Below are positions 46,533 through 57,398 of a stretch of DNA of 64,000 nucleotides, in pieces. The notes beneath the pieces are model-generated. The model ran no database searches and was not told where the DNA came from. It was given only the letters and a program-made list of their open reading frames with translations. Every line of letters begins with the position of its first letter. The first letter of the stretch is position 1. Origin of the DNA: Cycas panzhihuaensis (taxonomy: Eukaryota > Cycadophyta); NCBI GenBank assembly GCA_023213395.1, contig CM041465.1, positions 184,395,741 to 184,459,740 on the forward strand, written 5' to 3'. The translations under genes were made by a program, and so were the position numbers.

Positions 46533-47726
46533 TCATCCTATAATAAGTATGAAATAGATTGACTTCTCTTTATCTATTTCCAAGCCTGCTGAGCTGATTA
46601 ATTTCTCAATCCATTGATCACCTCCTTGAAATGAAATAATTATTAATGATGTATTTCCAAAATTTCCTTGAACAATATACTTTGTTCCTTTCATGTTATC
46701 TAGGAAATTTGTAGTGCCAAAAGTGATGAGAGTCTTTATTATGGTCATATGCACATAGTTCCCCATTACTGCTACACAAATGTGAAACATTACCTTGATA
46801 TGGTTGAGCTTCAAGACCAAGTATCCTACCCAAAACATGTAGCAATCTTGATGCACAAGATTTTGATTATAAGATATTCTTCTCATGTTCCTTCTTTCTA
46901 ATGTCCTTGTAGGGTATGCTGCCATAATTTGAATTCTTTCAAAGATAAACATAAAAGATGTGGTTGAATTGAGTATAATAATGCATAGTCTCCAATAAGT
47001 GTATATTAATGTGTATCCTGTCATCATTTGAATCCTAGCTACATATCTGTTAGTATAAACTAGGATGATATTGCCCATGCTTTTTGTTAACTGACCTGTG
47101 CTTTTATTAAGTATTACCTGCAGAAATTGAGGTTCAAGTTCTTCAAGTTCCACTATACTATCATTCCTAGATGAGGGCTTTCCTACAATCTTGGTGAGGC
47201 TCATGTTATTTGACATATTCACATCTTCATTATCTTCATTAGATTTCAACTTTTCATTTGTTAAATCTTCAGGTGGATTGGCCTTACCATAATCAATTTG
47301 TCTTTTACCTTTCCTTTTCAACTTCTTCCTTTGATTCTTTTCCTTTTTCATCTTTCACTGCACTTCTTCTAGTCATTTTTCATGCACTTCTTTCAACAGT
47401 TTCTAGGCGTCCTCAGCTGAGTTAGTATTTTCCAGAACCTAGACAACGAAGTGGTAGGAAGAAGGAAGGTTATCCTTATCAAAGGCTGCAAGTATTACGT
47501 CAATGATAATTTGATTTTTCCTTTTGAAAGTTTCATCCCCTTCTTTGTAAGTCAATTCAGTACCCATAATTATTTTCCAAAGTTTCTTTAGTGCGAATAA
47601 GCTCTCCATCTTAATTTTCCAAAAATGAAAATTGGTTCCAATATATTTGGGCAAAGAAAAAGGGAAATCTGATAACCAATATTCATTTTTTTTAGGCACA
47701 AAGGTGATAATGTCACTTAACTCCAT
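46533..47726 (-). pseudogene. Copia-D gag-like protein with unrecognised C-terminus
   Basis: A single minus-strand frame from ATG 47726 to 46533 holds about 398 codons with a cluster of stops only between 47352 and 47440. The N-terminus resembles Copia gag (LPKYIGTNFHFWKIKMESLF, KLWKIIMG). A Lys/Arg-rich stretch (KKEKNQRKKLKRKGKRQ) begins the 272-codon open part. Downstream residues are hydrophobic and lack a zinc knuckle. Another frame at 46560-47040 reads more hydrophilic, so a frameshift may have occurred and the open C-terminal part may be artificial. No protease, integrase or RT follows. Confidence 0.5.
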
Positions 47727-48131
47727 GAAAAATCAATCACAGTTATGACTCTCAGAATTTATGTACAATATTTTATCAACTTATAATGCTTTAGCAGTGT
47801 TGGAGCATTCAACAACAACATCTCAAGTACCTTGTCAGTTAGCAGCAACCTGTTCATTATTTGTTCTCTACCACTGTTCATAGATTACGAAAATTTGTTA
47901 TTTTTCCTTCACTTTGAATTCGTATTGCATGGCACATAATAGTCCCCTTTTCTGTTGAGCAAGTGCCTCCTTCCAGGACCAATGACGCTTTGGCCTTGTC
48001 TTACCAAAAGTATTGCACCCTGCTTCGATCTATTCTGCTTAGCATTTACCATCACACCATAATACCGTAGATCTTCCAGAAGATCAACAAAAGATATGTA
48101 GTCATCTAGAGCCCACTTTCTGCCCTATCAT
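47727..48131. other. Short unassigned segment
   Basis: A minus-strand frame of about 67 codons (48126 toward 47920) is open and includes LLEDLRYYGVMVNAKQN, but I cannot identify it. It could be the Copia-D leader or host sequence. Confidence 0.35.
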
Positions 48132-48881
48132 TGTTGACTTTTGAGGGATATCTTATTACACTTATGAGATAACCACACTTGTCAAGGTTACACAGTGCTA
48201 TAGTCTAGTCAGGATACTGTCAACATGGTTATTCACATACATTCCCCAAATATTTCACATAATTATACCACAATGGTACATAGTAGCACATAATTCAATA
48301 CATACTCAACATTTCATCATCATAACACAAAGAATACACAGCTTTCCATGTAACTCTTCCTTTTATTAAGTAATCAGTTTAATTACACAGAGGCTGGAAT
48401 GCATTCCTGTGCATTCTAGCAGCATACATTCCTCCTGTTACACATGCGTACCCAGATGGTACTTATCATTCAATGTTGCTCCAACTGGCTGTCATACGTG
48501 CTGGCTTTCGCACCTTTGCATACCCTTGATAGTCGGCTCTCACCCTCTGAGAGTATACAATAGGATTGAATCACTTGGCTCTCACCCTAACCTGATAGTT
48601 CATGCGTATCTCCTTAAGTACTCTTCTTGGTACCTTTTGGCTGAAGGGTTATGACCGTCATAGCGTACCCTTCGATCATCGTACCCTTTCATTAATCACT
48701 TAGTTAGGCACTTTAACTAATCTCTTTAGGTTCGTACGTCTGTATGTACATCTGGCAGCTTCACAGGCCTTCACTGGTCCCTTTGGGTTGTGCATACCGC
48801 TTCCATTCAGTTCTATTCTGCCGTTGGTATGTGTCTGTGGTACGTACTCATTTCAGGTACGCACCTATCATACGTACCCAG
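48132..48881 (-). repeat. Gypsy-D 3' LTR, left part
   Basis: Reverse complement of the Gypsy-C LTR from its end inward. It begins TGTTGACTT (complement of the LTR end AAGTCAACA) and stops abruptly at CCCAG where Gypsy-C is inserted. The remaining 123 bp of this LTR lie at 59431-59553. Confidence 0.88.
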
Positions 48882-49726
48882 TGTTGGAGTCAAAAGTGAT
48901 TCAATGGCTGTGTGAGGACCAGAGGTAGGTCAAATAACCCGAGTTGTGCAGGTATGGACCGTATAGAGGTACGCATGAGGCAAAACGGCAGAAAAACCAG
49001 CATTCTGGGTACGTATGACAGGTGCATACTTGGAACGGGTACGTATGATAGATACGTATCAATGGCAGAACGGAACTGAGCAAAAGCAGTACGCACAACT
49101 CAAGGGGACCAGTGAAGACCTGTTGAGGTGCCAGACGTACGTACGGATGTACGGACACAAAGGATGGATTAATTAAGTGCTAAGCAATTGATTAAGTGAA
49201 AGGGTACACATGGCTGAAGGGGTATGGTTATGACAAGCAGTCATAACCCTTCAGCCAAAAGGTACCAACATGAGTACTTAAAGAGGTACACATGGTTCAC
49301 CAGGTTAGGGTGAGAGCCGGATATCACGGGTATGCAAAGGTGCAGGAGCCAATATGCATGACAGCCATTTGGAGCATCACTGTATGATAAGTACCATCTG
49401 GGTACACATATATAACAGAAAGATTGTATGCTACTGGAATGCTCAGGAATGCATTTCAGCCTCTGTGTAAATGAACTATTGACTTAATAAAAGGAAGAGT
49501 TATGTGGAAATTGGTGTATTTTTGGTGTTGTGATGATGATTTGTTGAGTATGTATTGATTTCTGTACTGCTGTGTACCATTCTGTGAATTATATGTGAAA
49601 TATATGTGGAATGTATGTGAATGACCATGTTGATAGTATCCTGAACTAGACTATAGCGCTGTGTAACCTTGACAAGTGTGGGATATCTCATAAGTGTAAT
49701 AAGATAAACCCCAACCGAAGTCAACA
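48882..49726 (+). repeat. Gypsy-C 5' LTR
   Basis: TGTTGGAGTC to AAGTCAACA. Rich in GTAC-containing words such as GTACGTATGATAGATACGTA. About 90% or more identical to the 3' LTR by eye. Confidence 0.95.
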
Positions 49727-49743
49727 TTGGTTCCATTGCCTAC
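49727..49743 (+). other. Gypsy-C primer-binding site candidate
   Basis: TTGGTTCCATTGCC follows the LTR directly. It is not the tRNA-iMet type used by the other elements. It resembles a decayed TGGCGCCGTTGCC (tRNA-Asp type) with changes at three positions; the tRNA assignment is a guess. Confidence 0.5.
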
Positions 49744-49867
49744 GTCCGTTGAGGAAGGACAAGGGCCTAGGAGTTTCAAAGAAAAGTATATGTAAAGGGT
49801 AGAGGACTCTGGCTGCCGTCGTGATGGCGGGCTGTAACTAAGCCACCAGTAACGAGGGGACCTTCCA

Positions 49868-51800
49868 ATGCCACCTAAGAGGCCTTCAAGGTCGGAAGAT
49901 CCCTAGAAGGATACTTCACCCAAGGAAAAGGAAACCAGCAGACAAAGGGCACTAAGATGGTCAAAAGAATCAAGAGACTACGAGACTAAAGGACAGTCCG
50001 TTGAAGGATCTGAGGCAAGTGGAGCCCAGACACCTCAGGAAGAGGAAACTCATGGCGAACGTATGGTATTGACACCAGCGCTAATCAGAGATGATTTGTT
50101 TAGCCCGAAGATTGAAGGCAAACCAAAAGTGGATGAAAAACATCAAGAGATCTCAGCAGAGGGAAGTATACCAGTGGAGGACAGCCCGAAGGACCTAGGT
50201 GACAGCGATAAGAAGGTGGAGGAAGGTCCCTCAGCATATTGGGAGAATAAGCTAACGAGGCAGCTTTTCAAAGATTTAACAGAAAGGGGTTCTGATCAAT
50301 CTTATATTACGGTAACACCATTGATAATATAAAGTTCCAGGTATAGTGGAACACATACATATAAAAACTCCATTTAAGAATCTGCTGTTTGAAAAAGATA
50401 GTACAGCGGTAGGCACTCCCAGTGCATCCCCAAAGGAGGGAGGAAAAGAAAAATCACCATCAGATGGGGGACAGTTACAATCTCCCAAAATGGACGACTA
50501 TAGAGACTTTGGGAAACTAATCTTTAATGATACTTCAGATGCAGCAGAGCATGCATATCTATTTCAGAGCCTTATTGATATAAAAAAGATTACAGACGAA
50601 GATGAAATGAAAGCACGATTCGCCTGTACGTTAAGAGGAGTACCCTTAGCATGGTATAAGGAAACAAATAAGAATGAGCCATGGGTGAAACTTAAGAAAG
50701 CATTCGAAGAGAGATTTTAAAAATTTCGCAGTAACGAAGCTATGGAAATCGCACTACGAGAGATCAGACAGAGGTCGGGGGAATCCGTCCTAACTTACAT
50801 TAGCCGAATGAAAATTATTGTGGCAAGCATGATCAATGAGACGATAACTGATCATAATATGAAGAATTACTTTGTAAGATGGCTGAATGAGAAGTTGCGA
50901 GCCATGATGCATGCTCATCCATTGAAATCATTCAAGAATGCTTAAGATCTAGCATTAGACTTTGAAATGGAAATGGACGCACAAGCGGGAGGACAAGACT
51001 CCTTGCTGCTGAGGTTACAGGATGAGATTAGAGAGTTGAAGCAAAACCAGTACAACCAACCCTTCTGCTAGGTAGGGGTAGCAGAAGAGGAATCAGAGTT
51101 AGAGGCATTGAGAAAAGAGGTGGCTAGATTGAAAATTAGAAATAACAGTGAAGAAGAGGAAATACCCAAAAAGAAGGAGCACACTGGAAGAGTAACCAAG
51201 TGGTGCCACATTTGCAAAGAAAACTCACATACCACCAGGGAATGTGATTTAAATTTAAAAAATAGTGCGTTGCACCAACAAGAGAAGTGGTGCCATATAT
51301 GTGAAGTTGACACACATACAACTAAGGATTATTTCTACAATCCCAGGGGAAAAGCATTCGGAGGATGAGGTCGGGGAAGGGGAGGCAACCCACCTCGAAA
51401 TGTGTATATAACGAGGGGTGCACCAGAACCCTCGAGGAAGAAACCGCCGATGGGGAGATGCCTCATCTGTCTGCAGTTTGGGCACTGGAAGTCAGAATGC
51501 CCAATGAAGCAAGAATACAAATAGAAGCCGTTTGTATATAGTAATTGTGGCCCAAGTGACCACAAAACAGAGGATTGCAAAGGCAAAGCCAAAGCGACTA
51601 ACCTGATGACAATCATACCAGAAACCAGGAATGTGAAATTACAAAACAAACAGAAAGAGAAATTGGATGAAGGATATCCAGATCCACCGACAGAAATGGA
51701 TCGGTATAGAAAAGCGAAATAAGTGTTAGATGGCCCAGTCCGGGAGGAGAATACATTACCATGGGTAAACCGGAAATGAAATACGTATATGTACGAAAGA
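49868..51800 (+). pseudogene. Gypsy-C gag with four zinc knuckles (pseudogene)
   Basis: ATG at 49868 (MPPKRPSRSEDP) starts an acidic N-terminal region to 50332. A frame change then leads to a Retrotrans_gag domain at 50490-50945 (RFACTLRGVPLAWYKE, VKLKKAFEERF, IRQRSGESVLTYISRMK). Coiled-coil-like sequence follows (DEIRELKQNQ, ELEALRKEVARLKIR). The nucleocapsid has four CX2CX4HX4C units: CHICKENSHTTREC (51212), CHICEVDTHTTKDY (last Cys to Tyr, 51293), CLICLQFGHWKSEC (51462) and YSNCGPSDHKTEDC (first Cys to Tyr, 51536). Stops are few and mostly TAA/TAG at Gln-like sites; a frameshift near 51770 precedes protease. Confidence 0.85.
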
Positions 51801-51853
51801 ATAAACAAAAGGAACAAGAAAAACTACCAGAAGAACTTAAGACAAAGCCCTAA

Positions 51854-52370
51854 ATGGTGCAAATGGAAGAGCTTTTCAAAGGATTGCCAGCTGAGGATAT
51901 CCCCAGAATGTTGCTATTGGTGGAGAATTTGGTGAAGCAGTTACAGTTGACTATTCCTTTGTCCCAAGTTATTGAGTGGATCAAAGGAGTAGTGTTACAG
52001 AAAGGAATTACCAAGAGTTGGAAGTAAATTATACCATCATTCGACATGGATCCAATGGTAACCATGTCAGTCTTGGGGGAAACATTCCCACGGGTAATTA
52101 TTGATGGAGGCATAGCAGTGAACGTATTGCCAGCTGCAACGTGGCATAGATTGGGAAGCCCGAAGTTGGAAGTGGCGACCTATTTGCTGAAATTGGCTAA
52201 TGAACTATTGGTACGACCTATGGGTAGACTAGCCAATATCAAAGTAGACGTGGCGGGGATAGTGGTACGAATCGACTTTACGATTGTGGAAACAGAAAAA
52301 GGAGGAACATCCTATCCAGCACTGTTGGGAAGGCCATGGTTATATAAAACACAATGCCTTTAGAATTGGA
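51854..52370 (+). pseudogene. Gypsy-C aspartic protease (pseudogene)
   Basis: ATG 51854 (MVQMEELFKGLPAEDIPRML) opens a frame with one internal stop near 52025. The active site reads VIIDGGIAVNVLPAATW (52095-52145), the DGG-x-x-N-V form of plant Gypsy protease, and the conserved ALLGRPWL follows at about 52320-52345. Gypsy-D encodes a counterpart about 80% identical. Its job is to cut the polyprotein. Confidence 0.85.
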
Positions 52371-52986
52371 AAAATGTAACCTTCACTCTATCAGATAGCG
52401 ACAACAAGGTGGTATTGCCAATGCTGGGAAGAAACTTAATTGAAGTGATTCCAGATGAAGGATCTAGCACAACGGTAAGGAGCGACACAACATTCTCTTC
52501 CATTGGGGAAGAACATATCTACCACATGGCAGAAGAACCCACCACATCGAATAACCACCAGCGAGAAGAACCAACAGATCTCGGGGAGGTATACAACTCT
52601 TCAGATGATGAACACGGCATGAGGTTCGTGGATTACTGGCTTCAGGATACGTATGAAGTAAACTCTTCTTCTTACAGATGTAATTTGCTATCTAAATGTG
52701 TATCTGCAAACATTGATAATAATTCAAATTCTTTGGAATATATGCTGACTAACGATAATTTGAAAAATGGTAACAACTTAGACCAACCAACCCTTAGTTT
52801 ACCTAGTAATTTTCGTAGTTAATAGTAATCCCGACATCCCATCTACTTCAGCCGTGGGTCCTGAGGTAGATTCCCTACCCCCCCCTTATTACAACATGAG
52901 GAAGAAAGTAATATTCCTTCCTCTTCTTCCTTAGAGGTACACCCAGCCACAAATTTCTTCCAACCATTGGCGCCAAAACTGGGGAA
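52371..52986 (+). pseudogene. Gypsy-C linker downstream of protease
   Basis: Same frame as the protease after one stop: PMLGRNLIEVIPDEGSS, then Glu/Thr/Ser-rich sequence and MRFVDYWLQDTYEVN. Gypsy-D keeps it as a 202-codon open frame (62085-62693) with a Pro/Asn-rich repeat-like tract. No known domain; it seems to be a disordered spacer of the polyprotein. Confidence 0.6.
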
Positions 52987-53457
52987 ATGGAAGGAAGATT
53001 ACTGGTAAGTACTTCTAGTGATTCTGGTCTAGATAGTAAAATCATTATCCCAGAGGAAACAAACTATCAAATCTATATTGAGAACTACGTAAAACCATTC
53101 TATGGGGAGCAATTATATGAGACTACTCATTTAATGCACTGTGTTGAGTATTGGATAGATCAGGGGAACTGGGATAAAACCCAATGGCAGCAAAACCTAA
53201 TCCTAACCTTACGAGGGAGAGCTTGGTACTGGTACCTATCCCACCAAGCCACCCTTAGGAGTTGGCAAGATTTACAAACGATGTTTCGAATATGGTTTGA
53301 TCATCCAACCCAACTAACTATTCCAATATTCTACGTAGGTCATAACCCTAGAAAACATATACAGGTTTGTAAACAAAAATGGAGATCCTTAAGTATACCT
53401 AAACGGAATTGGCCTAACTATTTCTACCACACCTTGGGGAAAGTAGCAAAGGACTAG
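52987..53457 (+). pseudogene. Second gag-like domain between protease and RT (Gypsy-C)
   Basis: A 156-codon open frame with Trp/Tyr-rich sequence: YIENYVKPFYGEQLYETTHL, LILTLRGRAWYWYLSHQ, LRSWQDLQTMFRIWF. The L.GRA.WY......SW..L...F...F pattern is that of the Retrotrans_gag (capsid-like) domain, yet the element has its normal gag upstream. Placement after protease and before RT is unusual. Gypsy-D preserves the first part (near 61930-62000). The role is unknown; a retained duplicate capsid domain or capture from another element are options. Confidence 0.6.
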
Positions 53458-55230
53458 TTCCTGGGGAAGGAACAAAATCTAGATACAACTTGGGGAAACT
53501 TGAAGAAATCCTTCATAAAAACCTTTAGGCATACTTCGGATAACCAAAAATAAACAAAATCCTGAAACATATTAGAATAATGAGCATAAAATTAGAACAA
53601 CATCTAACAGATCAAGAAACGGTAGAGTCTATGCATAGTGAAAAAGAAGAGGTCATGAATTATCCTACAGAGTTTACAGAATTCACTGTTGGAGAAAGAA
53701 AGATAGAAGACACCCCGGGATACAAAACTGGAAATGCAGAAGATGTGGGTATAACAAGGTTGAAAACTATATAAATTAATGTTGGTAGTTCAGAAAATCC
53801 TAAGCTCATTCGAATTAGAAACTATTGGGATCCTCAAATGGTAGCAGAAGCCCAACAGTTATTTGAGGAATTTCGTGATGTATTCACATGGTCGTATAAA
53901 GACCTGAAAGACATTCCTCCGGAGATAGGAATGTATTATATCGATCTAGTGGAAGACGCCAAATCGGTGAAACAAAGACCATACTAGATGAATCCAAAAT
54001 ATAAAGAGAAAGTAAAAGCAGAACTTGATAAAATGTTGGAAGCAGGTTACATATATGAGATCGACTACAGCGGCTGGGTGAGCCCTGTAGTAGTGGTTCC
54101 CAAGAAAAATGGAAAAATTCACGTTTGTGTGGATTACAGATAATTGAATAAGGTGACAAAAAAGGATCCATTCCCATTACCTTTTACGGAGGATATTTTG
54201 GAAGCAGTTGGGGGAAATGAGATCTATTCCTTCACAGTTTGATTCGAAGGTACAATCAAGTGCAGATTGCCCTGGAAGATCAGGCAAAAATGACATTCGT
54301 GACAGAATGGGGTACGTACGCCTATAAAGTGATGCCATTCAGTCTCACGAATGCACCAATGACATTTCAGCGAATTGTGATTAATATCTTTCAGAAATTT
54401 ATTTTAGAAAAAGTTGCTGTATTCCTAGATGATTGGACGTTGTATGGGTTAATGAAAAATCATATGGAAAACTTGAGAGAAATGTTGCAAACATGTCGAG
54501 AAAATAAATTGTGTCTCAATCCAGAAAAGTGTACATTTCTAGTACACTTTGGAAACCTCTTAGGGCATATAGTCAGCAAAGAAGGATTGTTGATCGATCT
54601 AGCAAAAGTGTCTGCCATTCTACACTTTCCGATACCGATTACAAGAAAATAGCTAAAAGGTTTTCTGGGTTTGACGGGATATTATAGAAAGTTTATCAGA
54701 GGGTATGCATACATATTAGGACCCCAAGAAGAATTGCTGAAAACGAATATTAAATGGACATGGACAGAAGATCAGCAACGAGCATTTGAAACATTGCAAC
54801 AGACCATTGTAGCAGTGCCTATACTGCGGTTCCTAGATTAGAAGAAAACTTTTCACGTACATGTGGATGCGTCGCAGTACGCTATTGGATGTGTATTGGT
54901 ACAACCCAGTGATGATAAAACAGATCATCCAATCTACTTCGCTAGTCGAAAACTTACGAGAGCCAAGCAAAATTATACGATGATAGAAAGGGAAGCACTT
55001 GGCATGGTCTATGCATTACAAAAGTTTTGACATTATTTGTTATCTAATCCATTCCTGTTTTTCGTTGACCACCAAGCGCTGATGTATCTGGTGAATAAAC
55101 CAATTATGCGAGGAAGAATCAACAGATGGTTAATGTTGTTTCAAGAATTTTCTTTTAAAATCATTGTGAAACCCGGCAAAGCCCACATCATTCCAGATTA
55201 GCTGTCGAGAATAAAAAATGGAGAAAAAGC
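53458..55230 (+). pseudogene. Gypsy-C reverse transcriptase and RNase H (pseudogene)
   Basis: RT starts near 53830 with AQQLFEEFRDVFTWSYKDLK. It continues with VKAELDKMLEAGYIYEIDYS, WVSPVVVVPKKNGKI (54070-54120), KKDPFPLPFTEDIL, WGTYAYKVMPFSLTNAPMTF and VAVFLDDWTLYG (active site FLDD, about 54430), then KLCLNPEKCTFLVHFGNLLG and GFLGLTGYYRKFIRGYAY (54660). RNase H has HVHVDASQYAIGCVLVQPS (54860), YFASRKLTRAKQNYTMIERE and FFVDHQALMYLVNKP. Stops are mainly TAG/TAA; a shift lies near 54240. Confidence 0.88.
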
Positions 55231-56538
55231 CACAGGAGTATCAGATGATTTTCCAGATGTAGGTCTGTTCAGTGCGGAGGCAGTTCCAACCGACTAGTAT
55301 GAGGGAATATCAGAATATCTAGCGACTGGAGAAGTGCCAGTAGAGTTAGATTGTATGGGGAAGAGAAATTTCATCAGAAAAGTGGAGCCATATCAACTTA
55401 TCAGTGGAGAGTTGTACAAATTAGGGCTAGATGACGTATTGCGACATTGTGTTCGATAGCATAGACAAACCAGATCATGTCCCAAGCACATGAAGGAGTA
55501 GCGGGTGGCCACATAGGAAAATTGGCCACATGGCGGAAGATCTTGACGTCGGGATTCTGGTGGCCATCAATGTTCGAAGATGTCAAAAAATAGATTCAAG
55601 CATGTGATTATTACCAACGCGTGGGGAAACTTAATCGATAGGATTTCCAATCGATGGATTTACCTTTGGCACCGTTCGGAAGATGGGGGCTCGACTTTGT
55701 GGGACCAATCAAACCAGTGGCGCGTAGATCCAAAGCTCGATACATTCTGGTGGCAACCGATTATACGATAAAATAGGTGGAAGCACGTGCATTGTGAAAA
55801 GTTGATGCAGAAAGCACAGCAAGATTTCTGTATGAGGTAGTGATTACGCGATTTGGATGCCCCTTGGAGATCATCAGTGACTAAGGTGCCCACTTCCTTA
55901 ACCAGACTATTGAAACATTGACAACCGCCTTTATGATTAGCCATCAGAAATCAGCTCCCTACTACCTGAGAGCCAATAGCCAAGCAGAGAGCTCAAATAA
56001 GATAATCGAGAACTGCTTGTGAAAGATATGCGACATCGGTAGATCTGATTGGGCCGAGAAGTTACCCTCCATGCTATGGGCATTTCGTACGACATACAAA
56101 AGGTCAATTGGTCAGACTCCATTCCAGCTTGTATATGGCATAGAAGCCATTCTCCTGATAGAGTTTGAGATACTCAGCTTACGAGTGGCAGTACAATGTC
56201 GATTAGACGACCTCTAGTCTTTAGAATGACGACTGGAAGACTTAGTGCGGCTAGAAGAGAAACGACACCTAGCAGACTGGTTGCAACATATCAAAAAGCG
56301 GCGACAAAAAATATGGCACGACCGCCATCTACGAAAACCCCAATTCAACGAAGGTGATCAAGTGTTACTGTATGACAGCAAATTCAAAACGCACCCTGCG
56401 AAACTCAAGATGCGGTGGTTGGGACCATACATCGCAGAAAGAATTTTTGAGAATGGATCGGTGCAGCTTCGAGATATTGATGGACCTCTGCTACCAACTC
56501 GGGTAAATGGTAGCAGACTCAAGCCTTATATCGAGTAG
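55231..56538 (+). pseudogene. Gypsy-C integrase (pseudogene)
   Basis: Across several frames: a zinc-finger remnant near 55485-55610, [11 protein letters not shown] (first Asp, 55690), EIISDxGAHFLNQ (second Asp, 55870), QAESSNKIIENC (Glu, 55985), LWAFRTTYKRSIGQTPFQLVYG (56080-56140). The C-terminal domain 56245-56538 is open: FNEGDQVLLYDSKF, LKMRWLGPYIAERIF and VNGSRLKPYIE (GPY/F module). No chromodomain follows; the frame ends at 56538. Confidence 0.85.
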
Positions 56539-57398
56539 CCTAACCTACCAGCAGGATCAACTGGTTGTACCATATCGTATTGCATGATGTTGAGGCAATT
56601 AACTGCCTTGATACCGAGCCATGATCCAGTTCGGTATGGATACAAAAATAGAAAAAAAAATTGAAAAAAATAAAAAAATAACCGTAACTCATTACTGATA
56701 TAAGTAGCAATGACATAATCTGAAAAAAAATCAGAGGGAAATTCATTGGCATACAAGTAAATTATAGTGTACATACTAAAAAGGTTATGTTACCAGGTAC
56801 ATACAGTTGAAACGGTGATAAAAATTGAAAATACACTATACGTACCAAGGGAATTCACTAAAGTACGCATAGTTTAAAAAAAAGTGACTCAGAATTACAC
56901 TATATGTACCTGAAAAGTATGCAGGAGGGTATGCACAGTGTAAACAACTTTTAAGTAGCTTAATTACATTATATGTACCTAAAAAGTACGCAAGCAGGTA
57001 CGTACAGTGGAAAGGAGAGTAAGTTAAAAGATTATATTATATGTACCAACAAAGTATGTAGTCGGGTACGTACTGTGTAAAAGATACTCAAGTGATTAGT
57101 TACATTATATGTACCAAAGAAAGTACGCCATCGAGTATGTATAATAAAAGCTAGTAACACTATACGTACCAAGGGCACGTATAAGGCAAAAATCCGCAAA
57201 ACGACAAATCATTACGTACCTACGAGCATTCCCGTGCGGTATGCAGAGTAGAACGGATTTCAGAAATCAGCACGTAAGAGACTGCTCCGGTACGTATCAC
57301 AGTACGCAGGAAATGGCAAGCGTTCTACAGAGGTACGCACGTGTGGTTCTAGTTGTACGCTTTGGTTTCTTTTTTATCTCTGGGACTCCACAGCCCTT
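56539..57398 (+). repeat. Gypsy-C post-integrase region with GTAC dyad array
   Basis: Six copies of a CA(C/T)TATA(C/T)GTACC-type word start at about 56834, 56898, 56967, 57035, 57103 and 57158, a spacing of 55-69 bp. In the well-kept units a complementary GGTACGTACAGTG-type word follows after about 17 bp, so each unit is a dyad with 13-bp arms and often AAGTACGCA in the middle. The equivalent array in Gypsy-D is at about 60940-61400. Upstream, 56539-56780 is unstructured. The array could be a transcription-factor platform, as GTAC is the core bound by SBP-box proteins, or an RNA structure. Confidence 0.8.
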
